Of a stretch of DNA of 64,000 bases, positions 34,460 through 43,659 are shown one piece after another. Source of the DNA: Sinomonas atrocyanea (lineage in GTDB: Bacteria > Actinomycetota > Actinomycetes > Actinomycetales > Micrococcaceae); contig NZ_CP014518.1 in NCBI RefSeq assembly GCF_001577305.1, positions 806,001 to 870,000 on the forward strand, in the 5' to 3' direction. A model generated the notes under the pieces. That model was not told the DNA's origin. It searched no databases and saw only the letters and a program-made list of their open reading frames with translations. The position numbers and the translations under genes are program-made. Numbering within the stretch: the first letter of the stretch is position 1; the number at the start of each line of letters is the position of its first letter.

Positions 34460-37400
34460 TAAACGCTTCCCAATGGCGCATAACCGTCCGTTGCCATGTA
34501 GTCGAAGTTGGTTTGGATGTTTCCGGCGAATTTTGCCCAAGTTTCGTGCGCTATGAAGAAGTTTATATCCCGGACTCCCCACGCGCTTGTTAGGAGGCTT
34601 CCACCGGAGGATGTGTCTACGTGAAGCATTGTATCTTCATTGGCCCCCGTGCAGAAGGTGAATGTAATGGCCCGTCCCGCACCTTCGGGGTGACCCTCTC
34701 GTGCCACGAACTGGAAGGAGTTGCTCGATGTATTCGTTACGCGCACGGGGAAGGGTAACATTAATTGATGGAGATCAAGGGATTCGCCTGCTTGGAAATT
34801 GTCAACGCAGCCACTGATCGGAAACAGGAATGCACAATTCGCTCGTGTGTAGCTGGCCAGCTGGTCAGGCGTCCCCAGGGCACCGAGGTCATACGAATAG
34901 TGATAAGCGTCCAGACCAGTCCGGTCTGCTTGGTTCAACGGATCATTCTGCCCGTACTGGTAAGGCTGTGCCGTTACAGATTCAAGTGGGTCACGGCTTA
35001 GGAACTGCGCGGTCTCGGGATCGTAGTATCGGGCGCGGAGGTAGTACAGGCCCGTCTCAAGGTCCTGAGCCTGACCGTTCCATCGAAGAGCCGTGTCTGC
35101 TGCGCCGGTCTTCTTGATCAGATTGCCGTATGGGTCGTAGGTGTAACTCGCGGCGGCGTTCCCAGCGGCATCGGTGAGTAGGCGTGTAGAGCCGTACCGG
35201 TCGTGCTGGAAGTAGAGGGCTGTGCCTTCCGGATCGATCTGCTCAAGGGGGTTGCCTGAGTCGTCGTAGAGGTAGCTGACGGTCCCGTCGGTGAGCATGA
35301 GCGGCATAATCCCGTGCATATCCCAGGCGTAGCGTGCCGTGTCTCCGCCCGCTGGGGTCCGAGAAGAGCGGAGGCCGTCGGCGCTGTAAGTCGCGCTACT
35401 CCCGGTGGCATCTGTCAAGCGGCTGGCTTCGTCCCAGGTGTAGGAAGCCGTGGTTCCATTGGGGCCTGGGCCGCTGGCGCGGTTGCCCTGGGCGTCATAG
35501 GTGAGGCTTGTTTGGTTGCCGTTGACCGTGAAGGTGGCTGGCTGGCTGGCTGTGTCGTAGGTGAGGGTTGCGCCGTTGGCGAGGGTGGTGGGGTTTCCTG
35601 TTGGGTCGTAGGTGTAGGCCCCTGACGCGGTTCCCTTGAGCTGGTTGAGGGAGGTGTAGGTGTAGCCGGTCTGGCCGCCCGTGTTTGTTTCGCCGGTGAT
35701 GTTCCCGGCGGTGTCTCGGGTGTAGGTGAAGGAGCCGAGGGCGGTGTTCCCGGGGCCGGTGTCGGTGATTCCGGTGATTCTTCCTGCCGCGTCGAAGGAT
35801 GCCGCCGCGGTGACTCCGTTGGCGTATGCGGTGCTGGTGGTGTTGCCGTCGGCGTCGGGGGCGAAGGCGGTGGTGTGCCCGTTCCAGTCGGTGATCGCGG
35901 TGAGCCGTCCTGCGTCGTCGTAGGCGCGCGTGATGGTCTTGCCGTTCGGGTAGGCGATGGCTGTGAGGTGCCCTGCAAGGTCGTAGGTGTAGGCGGCCGT
36001 TTGGCCGTTGCTGTTGGTCTGCCCGGTGAGGCGTCCGAGGGAGTCGTAGGTGCTGGTGGTGGTCCCTGTCCCGTCGGCTGTCGTCGCCTCGAGCCCGGTC
36101 GGGGTGTAGGTGAAGGTCTCGGGCGGCGTGGTGCCGTCAGAGTATGTCGTGCCGGTCTTGCGTCCGGCTGCATCGTACGCGGTGGTCGTTGTCCTTCCGG
36201 AAGGGTCGGTGAGGGTGGTGCGGTGTCCTGCGGTGTCGTAGCCGTAGGTGGTGGCCCGGTTGAGGGGGTCTGTTGATGTGATCACCCGGTTGAGGGAGTC
36301 ATAGGCGTAGGAAGTGGTGTGGCCGGCGGCGTCGGTCTGTGTGGTGGCGTTACCGTCCGGGTCGTAGCCGGAGCTGGTCGTAGTGCCGTCGGCCCTGGTG
36401 ACAGTGGTGGGGCGGTCGAGAGCGTCGTACGCCGTGGTGGTGGTGTGCGAGAGCCCGTCGGTCGAGCGAGTGCGGTTGCCGTCGGGGTCGTAGGCGTAGG
36501 TGAAGATCGAGTTGCCGAGCGCGTCGACCGCTGTGAGGGGGCGGCCCTCGGCGTCGTAGGTGTATGCGGTGGTGTTGCCGCGCGGGCTGACGGCGGTGAG
36601 GCGGCGGCCGAGGACGTCGTAGGTGTACTGTGTCTTGTTGCCGAGGGCGTCGGTGCTGGTGGCGAGGTCGCCTACCGCAGTGTAGGTCAGCGTGGTGGTC
36701 TTGCCGTCAGGATCTGTGACAGAGGTGGTGTCGCTGGGGTGCGCGCTGTCCGCATGGCCGTAGGCAGTCGTCGCAGCCTGGGAGGTTCCGTCCAGTGGCG
36801 TGGACGTGCTGAGCAGGTTCCCTGTCCGGTCGTAGGCGTAGGTCGTGGTGACTCCGGCTGCGTTGGTTGCCGAGATGCGGTCGTTGAGCGCGTCGTAGGT
36901 CCAGGACAGATGGTTGCCGTCCGGGTCGGTGGCGGTGAGCATGTTCCCGGCGCTGTCGTAGGTTGCAGTGCTCGTGTGGCCGAGCGGGTCTGTGGTCTGT
37001 GTCCGGCCCATGGTGTTCGGGTCGTAGGTGTAGGTCCAGGTGGCCGCTGATGGGGTTCCTGCCCCCTTGACCATTTTCACGATCTGGCCGGCGGCGTAGG
37101 TCTCGACGGTGGTCCGTCCGCCTGGCGAGACGATTGTGGTGCCGTCGGCGGCGTAGCTGAAGGTTGTGGTGCCGCCTGCGCGGTCGGTCTGGCTGGTCAC
37201 CCGGCCGAGGGCGTCGTAGACGTTGGTCGTCGTGTTGCCACGGCGGTCGGTCAGCGCGGTGAGCTGGTTGAGGTCGTTGTAGCTGTAGGAGCTGCCGGCC
37301 CAGGCCCGGTCCTGGCGTGCGGTGAGCCTGCCGTCGGTGTCGTAGTTGTACCAGACGGAGTGCATGCTCTGGTCCTCGGCGCCCCAGATCTTGCCTTGGG

Positions 37401-39873
37401 TGTTGTAGATGAAGGAGATCCATCTTCCCGAGGCGTCGGTGGCGGTGGTGATCTGTCCGGCGCTGTTGCGGGCCAGGGTGGTGGTGTTCCCATTCAGGTC
37501 GCTGAGGCTGTTGAGCAGCCCATCCGCGCTGAACGAGAAGGTCTCCTTGGCCCGTCGCGTGTAGGTCCAGGTGCCGTCGGCGTTGTGGGCCAGGGCGGCG
37601 AGGACGCGGGGTGGAGCGTGGTAGGCGCCGTTGGCGTCGGGCGTGAAGGTGACGATGGAGCCGTTCTCCTGGTGGACGTCGACGGATTTGTCGGAGTTCG
37701 TCGTGAGGGACATCCCGTAGTTGAAGGACCAGCCGTAGCCGAAGGGGCCGTCGGCTGCGGCGAGCTGGGACGAGTAGGAGCGGGTGACCTCGAGTCCTGG
37801 GCCGCGGCCGGGGACGGTGATGTCTGTCTCGTTCTCGAAGAACTCCCCGTTGTAGGTGTTGACGGGGTCTCCCTCGCACTTCTGACAGGTCTGCTCGGCC
37901 GGGTTCGATCCTGCCGCGGTCTCGTGTGCAGCGGTCGGGCCGGCTGTTCCCACGGTGTTGGTGAAGACCAGGTGGTCGCCGGAACCGTACGCGCTCGTGC
38001 TCTTGCCGGCCGCGGCGATGTACTGGTGCCCGGTGTCGCTTGTGGTGACAGTGCAGGAGGCGCCGGTGATGCAGGAGGCCACTCGGGGGTACCCGTCCTG
38101 GGAAAGGTCATAGATCTCAATTGCAAGGCCTGTGTTGTCGACCGCGTAGTTCGCGGTGGCCGTGAGGGTGTTCCCGGATGAGGCCAGGCTCTCGGTCCAG
38201 ACGGGGGCGGTGAGCGGGTCTGATGTGGCCTGGGCCCCCGGGGCGATCCCTGAGCCGGTGTAGGGCGGGGCGGCCACGGCGACGTATTTGGCCTGCTTCT
38301 CGGCCGGCGCGCCGGTCCACGAGCAGGAGAGGGCGGTCGGGCAGGAGGCGAGCAGCTGTGGGCCGCCGGGGCCGGTGGTGTCGTAGATGAAGGTGGAGAG
38401 CCCGGTGGTGTCGGCGTTGTAGTCCCCGGAGGTGGTGAGGGTGAACTGTGGGCTCATGGTCATGTTCAGGTGCAGCGTCCCGATTGGCGGAGGCTGATAG
38501 GTGACGATGGTGCTGCCGCCTTCAACCGTCAGGTCTGTAAGGCTCTTGCCTTCGATCACGGTTCCGGTCAGGTCGATCGCCACGGGCGACCAGGCGGTTT
38601 CCCCGGCGGGGACCGCTGTGCTCAGGGAGCTGTCCCAGTTGGTTCCCCAGCAGTAGGGCTTGCCGTCGGCGAGCACGCAGGTGGCGTTGTCTGACGTGCC
38701 GATTCGCGTTGCCGTCTTCCCGGCAAGGACGCCCGAGGTGTCCACGGCCTTGGGATAGTACTCAGTGTTCTGGGTGTAGTCGGTGGAGGTGTAGGCGGTG
38801 CCGGTGCCTAGCATGCCGCCGGCACCGTCGCCCCAGCAGTAGGGCCTGCCGTCCGCGATGGCGCAGGTCACCCAGGTAAGCACGATGTCGGTGACGTCCA
38901 TATTGGCGAGGTCTCCACCGACCGCAACGGGGACCTCTGACTGCGTGTTCGAACCGTTGCCGATGTCGCCCAAGTAGCTGGCGCCCCAGCAGTAGGCCCT
39001 GTGGTCTGCGATGGCGCAGGCGGTGTCCCAGCCCCCGGAGATCTTGGTGAGCTGCTTTCCTGCAAGTGCCCCGGTGGTGTCGACTGCGACCGGTGACTGT
39101 TCGAATCTGGCCGTCTGGCCGTTGCCGATCTGTCCCGAATCGTTGCCGCCCCAGCAGTAGGGGGCGCCGTCGGCGATCGCGCATGCGCCCGTGTCGAGCA
39201 GGGTGATGTCGGTGACGGTCTTGCCCGTCAGGAGGCCGCCGATTTCCAAGGGGACGTCGCTGATCTGACCGGTCCCGGTGACCCACCACTCGCCCCAGCA
39301 GAACGCCCGTCCGCTCGCGATAGCGCAGGTTGATCCATCGTTGGTCACGACCTTGGTCACGGTGGTGCCCGCCAGTGCCCCGCTTGTGTCTACCTTCGTC
39401 GGGGTCGGGCTGTCGTTCTCGGACCCGTTGCCGAGGCCGCCAGCCCAGCCTTCGCCCCAGCAGTAGAGGGTGCCGTCCTTGACTGCGCAGTTGTGGTACC
39501 CCGCGGAGGCTGTGGACATGAGGGAGACCGCAGCGCCTCCGAGGTCTCCACTGCCCACAGGGGATGGCCTGTCCACCGGAACGTTCTCGTTTCCCCGGCC
39601 GAGCTCGCCAGCATAGTTTCCGCCCCATCCTGCCAGCCCGTAGCCGGTAGGTGTGGCGTCGGTTGCGGGAACCGTGAGGGGGATCGCCGGTCCGGCGATT
39701 CTCCGAGGGACCGCAGCCGCAGGTGCCTTCCTCTGGAGCGGTTCGACTGTCGAGGCGACGCGTCCGGGCGTCTCGACGGCGTTCGCTGGCGGTACTGGTA
39801 GCGCTGCTGTGGTCATCACTGAAATCGTGAAAGCAGCAATAAGAGCACGCGACGCGAACACTGGGCCCCCCAT
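34459..39873 (-). CDS. Secreted RCC1-RHS/YD-repeat polymorphic toxin
   Basis: This protein is about 1,804 aa from the ATG at 39873 (an ATG at 39906 is also in frame). Domains in order: signal peptide (about 1-35); RCC1-type beta-propeller repeats, with CAIADGRPYCWGDGAGG-like units recurring through about 80-450; two Ig/Big-like stretches; a DUF6531 opening (GDPVNTYNGEFFENETDI, about 665); more than 25 RHS/YD repeats (TYDxxGxx units); and the RHS core end LYYLRARYYDPETAQFLSRDPL (about 1615). Then comes a C-terminal variable domain of about 160 residues after YGQNDPLNQADRTGLD. I do not recognise the tip, which has three cysteines and a DINFFIAHETW motif. RHS shells encase and release the tip toxin. 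Its stop overlaps the membrane gene. Confidence 0.9.
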   Translation of the reverse strand: MGGPVFASRALIAAFTISVMTTAALPVPPANAVETPGRVASTVEPLQRKAPAAAVPRRIAGPAIPLTVPATDATPTGYGLAGWGGNYAGELGRGNENVPVDRPSPVGSGDLGGAAVSLMSTASAGYHNCAVKDGTLYCWGEGWAGGLGNGSENDSPTPTKVDTSGALAGTTVTKVVTNDGSTCAIASGRAFCWGEWWVTGTGQISDVPLEIGGLLTGKTVTDITLLDTGACAIADGAPYCWGGNDSGQIGNGQTARFEQSPVAVDTTGALAGKQLTKISGGWDTACAIADHRAYCWGASYLGDIGNGSNTQSEVPVAVGGDLANMDVTDIVLTWVTCAIADGRPYCWGDGAGGMLGTGTAYTSTDYTQNTEYYPKAVDTSGVLAGKTATRIGTSDNATCVLADGKPYCWGTNWDSSLSTAVPAGETAWSPVAIDLTGTVIEGKSLTDLTVEGGSTIVTYQPPPIGTLHLNMTMSPQFTLTTSGDYNADTTGLSTFIYDTTGPGGPQLLASCPTALSCSWTGAPAEKQAKYVAVAAPPYTGSGIAPGAQATSDPLTAPVWTESLASSGNTLTATANYAVDNTGLAIEIYDLSQDGYPRVASCITGASCTVTTSDTGHQYIAAAGKSTSAYGSGDHLVFTNTVGTAGPTAAHETAAGSNPAEQTCQKCEGDPVNTYNGEFFENETDITVPGRGPGLEVTRSYSSQLAAADGPFGYGWSFNYGMSLTTNSDKSVDVHQENGSIVTFTPDANGAYHAPPRVLAALAHNADGTWTYTRRAKETFSFSADGLLNSLSDLNGNTTTLARNSAGQITTATDASGRWISFIYNTQGKIWGAEDQSMHSVWYNYDTDGRLTARQDRAWAGSSYSYNDLNQLTALTDRRGNTTTNVYDALGRVTSQTDRAGGTTTFSYAADGTTIVSPGGRTTVETYAAGQIVKMVKGAGTPSAATWTYTYDPNTMGRTQTTDPLGHTSTATYDSAGNMLTATDPDGNHLSWTYDALNDRISATNAAGVTTTYAYDRTGNLLSTSTPLDGTSQAATTAYGHADSAHPSDTTSVTDPDGKTTTLTYTAVGDLATSTDALGNKTQYTYDVLGRRLTAVSPRGNTTAYTYDAEGRPLTAVDALGNSIFTYAYDPDGNRTRSTDGLSHTTTTAYDALDRPTTVTRADGTTTSSGYDPDGNATTQTDAAGHTTSYAYDSLNRVITSTDPLNRATTYGYDTAGHRTTLTDPSGRTTTTAYDAAGRKTGTTYSDGTTPPETFTYTPTGLEATTADGTGTTTSTYDSLGRLTGQTNSNGQTAAYTYDLAGHLTAIAYPNGKTITRAYDDAGRLTAITDWNGHTTAFAPDADGNTTSTAYANGVTAAASFDAAGRITGITDTGPGNTALGSFTYTRDTAGNITGETNTGGQTGYTYTSLNQLKGTASGAYTYDPTGNPTTLANGATLTYDTASQPATFTVNGNQTSLTYDAQGNRASGPGPNGTTASYTWDEASRLTDATGSSATYSADGLRSSRTPAGGDTARYAWDMHGIMPLMLTDGTVSYLYDDSGNPLEQIDPEGTALYFQHDRYGSTRLLTDAAGNAAASYTYDPYGNLIKKTGAADTALRWNGQAQDLETGLYYLRARYYDPETAQFLSRDPLESVTAQPYQYGQNDPLNQADRTGLDAYHYSYDLGALGTPDQLASYTRANCAFLFPISGCVDNFQAGESLDLHQLMLPFPVRVTNTSSNSFQFVAREGHPEGAGRAITFTFCTGANEDTMLHVDTSSGGSLLTSAWGVRDINFFIAHETWAKFAGNIQTNFDYMATDGYAPLGSV

Positions 39874-39889
39874 TGACGAAGCGTCACTT

Positions 39890-39910
39890 CCAGGTGCCGA
39901 GAGCACCTGG
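39890..39910. promoter_or_regulatory. Inverted repeat just upstream of the RHS gene
   Basis: CCAGGTGC-N5-GCACCTGG lies 17-37 bases before the RHS start at 39873. It could be an operator or a 5' UTR hairpin limiting toxin expression. The ATG at 39906 would lie within it. Confidence 0.4.
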
Positions 39911-40075
39911 GCGATGATCCTTCAGTAACAGGAGGAAATCCGCAAGGCCCGGATGACTCATCTTTTACATGTCCATTCGACAGGTCGATCAAGCGGGTGA
40001 GACGCCTGCCAGGAGCCCACTCCGGCAGCATGGCCGAGCTGGGGGAGGCCAGGAACCCAGTTGGAGCTTGCGTAG

Positions 40076-40121
40076 GATTGCCTCCCAATCGCCTGCGAAT
40101 AGTGAACTTCCTATCAATAGG
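40076..40121. repeat. Inverted repeats at the right end of the element
   Basis: GATTG-CCTCC-CAATC (40076-40090) and CCTATCAATAGG (40110-40121) lie within 60 bases of the right umuC junction. They are candidate recombinase or accessory binding sites. Confidence 0.4.
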
Positions 40122-40132
40122 CGTCACCAGTA

Positions 40133-41143
40133 GAGGTGCTGGAGCGGTTCGCCCCGACCCTGCAGTACTCGATCGACGAGGCCTTCCTCCTCCTCGGCCC
40201 CCGCACCGCCCAGACCGACCTGGCAGCCTTCGGCCAGGAGGTCAAGGACGCCCTGCGCCGGCTCGTCGGCGTCCCCGTGTGCGTCGGGATCGCCCGCACG
40301 TACACGCTGGCGAAGCTGGCGAACAGGACCGCGAAGAAGCTGCCCGTGTTCGACGGGGTATGCGTGTGGGACTCGACCCGTCCCGAGTGGTGCGACGCCC
40401 TGTTGTCCCGGCTGCCGGTGTCGGAGGTGTGGGGCATCGCCTCCCGGCTCGAGCGGCGCCTGGCCGCCCAGGGCATCACCACGATCGCCGACCTGCGCGC
40501 TGCGGACCCGGTCGCGATCCGGGCCCGGTTCAACGTCGTCGTCATGCGCACCGTCCTCGAACTCCAGGGCACCCCGGCGGTCACGCTCGAGGAGGAGCGG
40601 GTCGGGAAGGAGCAGCTGATCTTCTCCCGCTCCTTCTCCGAGCCGGTGACCACGCGGGAGGGGATGCGGCAGGTCCTCTCCGTGTACGGGCAGCAGGCCG
40701 CCGCCCGCCTGGTCAGGCACCGCCAGAAGGCGAAGCTGCTGACGGTGTTCGCCGGCACCAGCCACTTCGCCGCCCAGCGCGACTTCCCGAATATGCTCGT
40801 GCCCCTGCCGGCCCCGACCTCGGACCCGGTCGTCCTGGCCAAGGCCGCCGGGCGGATCCTGCCCCTGCTGCACGAGGGCACCCCGTACGCCAGGGCCGGG
40901 ATCATGCTCACCGACCTCCGCCCCGCCGACGGGCAGGCGGCGTTCGAGCCGTTCCGGTTCCGGCACGAGGACGAGGGCATCGCCGAGCTCGTCGACCAGG
41001 TCAACCGCAAGCTCGGCGGCGGCTCCCTCGGGCTCGGCCACGGCGGCCTCCGCCCCGGCCCCCAATGGCAGATGAAGCGCCAGAAGCTCTCCCCACGGGC
41101 CACCACCCACTGGGACGAGCTCGCCCTCGTCAAAGCCAGCTGA
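40133..41143 (+). pseudogene. umuC: umuC, 3' fragment
   Basis: These 336 codons are the remainder of the Y-family polymerase. The palm motif YSIDEAFLLLGP, with the catalytic Asp-Glu, lies near the start, then VCVGIARTYTLAKLANRTAKK, the helix-hairpin-helix region LPVSEVWGIASRLERRLAAQGI, and the little-finger domain to the end. There is no ribosome-binding site at the first GTG (40136), and the first 90 or so residues with one catalytic Asp are missing, so the fragment should be inactive. It would become functional if the element excised precisely. Confidence 0.92.
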
Positions 41144-41224
41144 TCCCGCCCCCGCAGGGATGCGGCTGGTACCGTCGATCCGTCGCAATCACACCCCTCG
41201 CCGGGGGAGTAGACGCGCAAGAAC

Positions 41225-41265
41225 GACGAAGCCCCCAGCCGCCCCTGTCGGCTGGGGGCTTCGTC
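41225..41265 (+). terminator. Terminator after umuC
   Basis: A perfect 16-bp stem, GACGAAGCCCCCAGCC, with a 9-base loop, 81 bases after the umuC stop. Confidence 0.8.
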
Positions 41266-41411
41266 GTCTCCGTGGGCGGATCCACGCCGTCACCGCGCTC
41301 GTGTCGGCGCGGCGGCCCCCGCCTCGGTCACGTGCGCTGCAGGACCGTCCGAGGAGCGGGGCTCTGCGAACGACCGGCTTGGAACCACGGCAGAACGGGC
41401 AACAGGGGAAC

Positions 41412-41564
41412 ATGGCCATCACCGAGGATGCCGGCAGCCGGACAGGCACAGAGCCTAGGTCCGGCCCTGAGAAGGCCGCGGCCGCTCGCATCGCCCTCGC
41501 GTTGGCCGCGGTCTCCACCGCGGCCGGGGCCCTCATCCCTGCACTCCTCACGCAGCTGCGCTGA
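41412..41564 (+). CDS. Small hypothetical protein with a hydrophobic segment
   Basis: This 50-aa protein has GGGGAAC directly before its ATG. The first half is charged and polar; the second half, ARIALALAAVSTAAGALIPALL, could span the membrane. No family is recognised, and it may be spurious. Confidence 0.4.
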   Translation: MAITEDAGSRTGTEPRSGPEKAAAARIALALAAVSTAAGALIPALLTQLR

Positions 41565-41682
41565 CACCACCCCCTCGTACCACGGGCCCGAGCGTCCACA
41601 GGGGTGCCCCCTCGGGCCCGTCCAGCCCCAGCCAAGCGGCAACCTCGCCCGACTGACGTCCCCCCTATCGGCTCCCTTGGCC

Positions 41683-41755
41683 TTGACATCGTTCCGTGCC
41701 CTGAATCACACTGTACCTACTGATAGTTTCTATCACAGAATGATACTCCCTGATG
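41683..41755 (+). promoter_or_regulatory. Promoter and candidate IclR operator of the ABC/catabolic operon
   Basis: TTGACA (41683-41688) is followed after exactly 17 bases by TCACACTG. Then comes the inverted repeat TGATAGTTTCTATCA (41721-41735) and, in 10-base steps, TGATA (41741) and TGATG (41751). The divergent MHS-transporter promoter has the same order: TTGACA-N17-TCACACTG, then TGATAATCACTATCA and another TGATA ten bases on. An operator downstream of -10 suggests repression relieved by an inducer. Confidence 0.65.
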
Positions 41756-41791
41756 GTCTCCAGCCAATGGCGGCTCCCGATCCGAGGAAAC

Positions 41792-42694
41792 ATGTCAATG
41801 AAGAAATTGATCCGCAGTACCGTCACCGTGGGCGCCGTCGCGTCCCTGGCCCTCGCGCTCGGTGCGTGCGGGAACAGCACCTCCGCCAGCAGCGCGGCCG
41901 GTGCGTCGGGCAGCGCGGACCCGAGCCTCTCCAAGCTCGTCCCGGACGACATCCGTGCGAAGGGGACCCTGGCCGGGGGTGCCTCGTTCGACACCCAGCC
42001 GATGAACTTCTACGCGCCGGGCAACAAGCCCGACGGGGTCCTGATCGACCTCCTGAACGGGGCGGCCGGGAAGCTGGGCCTGTCGATCAAGTGGTCGCAG
42101 ATCCCGTACGCGGGCCTCGTCCCTGCGCTGCAGTCCAAGCGCGTCGAGATCGCCGGTGCCCAGATCAGCAAGACCGCTGAGAACAAGGGCGTGGTGAACC
42201 TCCTGGCGTTCTACAAGGCCTCCTCGAGCCTGCTGGTCCCGGCGGGCAAGCAGTACGCCGCGGACACCGATGCGTGCGGCACGCGGTTCGGCCTGACCAC
42301 GGGCTCGACGGTGAACAAGAACATCGCCGACTCGATCAACAAGGAGTGCAGGGCCGCGGGCAAGCCGGAGCTGCAGTACCTGTACTTCCAGAGCTTCAAC
42401 GCCGGCGAGGACGCGATCAGGGCCGGCCGGATCGACTCCTTCCTGAACTCCACCCCGCAGATCCAGCTGGCCGTCAAGGCCGACAAGAGCGTCGCTGCCA
42501 CCCTCGTGGGCAAGCTCGCGACCCGCGAGACAGGCGTCGCCCTCCCGAAGGAGTACACCCAGCTCACCGAGGCATTCCAGGCAGCCTTCAACGCCATGAT
42601 CGCCGACGGGTCCTACAAGAAGATCCTGGACAAGTGGGACCTGGGGACGATGGCCGTCGACAAGGCCGAGATCAACGACCAGATCCCGATGTGA
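41792..42694 (+). CDS. ABC transporter substrate-binding lipoprotein (polar amino-acid type, SBP family 3)
   Basis: This 300-aa protein has a signal peptide with lipobox LALALGACG (Cys about residue 25). The type-3 periplasmic-binding fold follows: DDIRAKGTLAGGASFDTQPMNFY, then VEIAGAQISKTAENKGVVNLLAFY, then FGLTTGSTVNKNIADSI and the C-terminal ADGSYKKILDKWDLG. The family binds amino acids and small carboxylates. The catabolic genes downstream do not look like amino-acid degradation, so the ligand is open. The ATG at 41792 has GAGGAAAC upstream; 41798 is a possible alternative. It overlaps the permease by TGATG. Confidence 0.9.
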   Translation: MSMKKLIRSTVTVGAVASLALALGACGNSTSASSAAGASGSADPSLSKLVPDDIRAKGTLAGGASFDTQPMNFYAPGNKPDGVLIDLLNGAAGKLGLSIKWSQIPYAGLVPALQSKRVEIAGAQISKTAENKGVVNLLAFYKASSSLLVPAGKQYAADTDACGTRFGLTTGSTVNKNIADSINKECRAAGKPELQYLYFQSFNAGEDAIRAGRIDSFLNSTPQIQLAVKADKSVAATLVGKLATRETGVALPKEYTQLTEAFQAAFNAMIADGSYKKILDKWDLGTMAVDKAEINDQIPM

Positions 42695-43659
42695 TGGAGC
42701 AGGCCCTCATGCAATCCTCAGTCAACCGCCCAGACAGCCTCCCGGCGCCCCCGGCGCAGGGCCTGCGCGGGCAGGTGCCCGACACCGTGGCCGTGAAGAG
42801 GCACTACGGCCGCTGGCTCGCCGTCGCCGTCCTCGCCGCGCTCGCGCTGGGCGTCGTGAAGTCCCTCGCCCAGAACCCGCAGCTCGCGTGGGACGTGGTC
42901 GGCCAGTACCTCTTCGACGGGCTCGTCCTCGAGGGGCTCGGCGAGACCGTCGTCCTCGCCGTCCTGTCCATGGTCGGCGCGACCGTGATCGGACTGCTCT
43001 TCGGGTTCTTCCGCCTCAGCACGAACCCGGTCCTCAGGACGCTGGGCAGCCTGTACGTGTGGGTCTTCCGCAGCGTCCCGGCCCTGATCCAGATCCTCTT
43101 CTGGGGGAACCTGGCCCTGTTCGCGCCCCGGCTGGGGCTTGGCATCCCCGGCACCGGCTGGACCCTCGCCTCAGCCCCCACGAATGATGTGCTGTCGCCC
43201 TTCGCGGCCTCGATCGTGGCGCTCTCGATCGCCAACGGCGCCTACCTGGCCGAGATCATCCGCTCGGGCCTGCTGTCCGTGGACGAGGGCCAGCACCTGG
43301 CCTCCTCGGCCCTGGGCCTGACCTGGTGGCAGGCGCAGCGGAAGGTCATCCTGCCACAGGCGCTGCGCGTGATGATCCCCCCTGCCGGGAACCAGTTCAT
43401 CACCCTGCTGAAGGAGACCTCGCTCGTCTCGGTGATCGCCGGCGGCGACATCCTCTCCAAGGCCGAGAACATCTCCGGCTACAACCTGCGCACGATCGAG
43501 CTCCTGATCGTCGCCGCCATCTGGTACCTCCTCGTCACCAGCGCCGCGACCCTCGGACAGAACATCATCGAGCGCCGCACCGCCCGCGCCCAGCGCCAGC
43601 ACAAGCGCAAGGGCCGCCCCGCCGAGCCAGCAGCGAGCGTCCAGGAGGCCACGCGATGA
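42694..43659 (+). CDS. ABC transporter permease (HisM/GlnP type)
   Basis: This 321-aa protein has a cytoplasmic N-terminus of about 35 residues and five or six membrane segments. LGETVVLAVLSMVGATVIGLLFGFFR begins the permease domain. The coupling-helix EAA loop is SSALGLTWWQAQRKVILPQALRVMIPP (about 210-236), and LLKETSLVSVIAGGDIL follows. It forms the channel for the preceding binding protein and following ATPase. Its start overlaps the previous stop, and its stop overlaps the ATPase gene (ATGA). Confidence 0.92.
   Translation: MEQALMQSSVNRPDSLPAPPAQGLRGQVPDTVAVKRHYGRWLAVAVLAALALGVVKSLAQNPQLAWDVVGQYLFDGLVLEGLGETVVLAVLSMVGATVIGLLFGFFRLSTNPVLRTLGSLYVWVFRSVPALIQILFWGNLALFAPRLGLGIPGTGWTLASAPTNDVLSPFAASIVALSIANGAYLAEIIRSGLLSVDEGQHLASSALGLTWWQAQRKVILPQALRVMIPPAGNQFITLLKETSLVSVIAGGDILSKAENISGYNLRTIELLIVAAIWYLLVTSAATLGQNIIERRTARAQRQHKRKGRPAEPAASVQEATR

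Larger units (their letters stand above)
28971..40132. mobile_element. 11.2-kb tyrosine-recombinase element with RHS-toxin cargo inserted in umuC
   Basis: The element is delimited by the two halves of umuC. It carries at its left end a three-gene recombination operon on the plus strand (29122-32530), and the rest is cargo on the minus strand: two putative envelope proteins, a lipoprotein, a small membrane protein and a 5.4-kb RHS gene. Both ends hold short inverted repeats of the kind recombinases bind: GTTGC-N7-GCAAC (28982-28998), plus ATGTTGCAT at 28980 mirrored by ATGCAACAT at 29131; and GATTG-N5-CAATC (40076-40090) with CCTATCAATAGG (40110-40121). I see no long terminal inverted repeat and no obvious target duplication, which suits a tyrosine-recombinase (Tn554-like) mechanism rather than a DDE transposase. 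Exact ends are uncertain by a few bases. Confidence 0.85.

Noticed and set aside
28971..40132. Intein, group II intron or simple IS as the cause of the umuC split
   Set aside because: There is no intein splice motif, no reverse transcriptase and no DDE transposase inside; a tyrosine recombinase operon and cargo are present instead.
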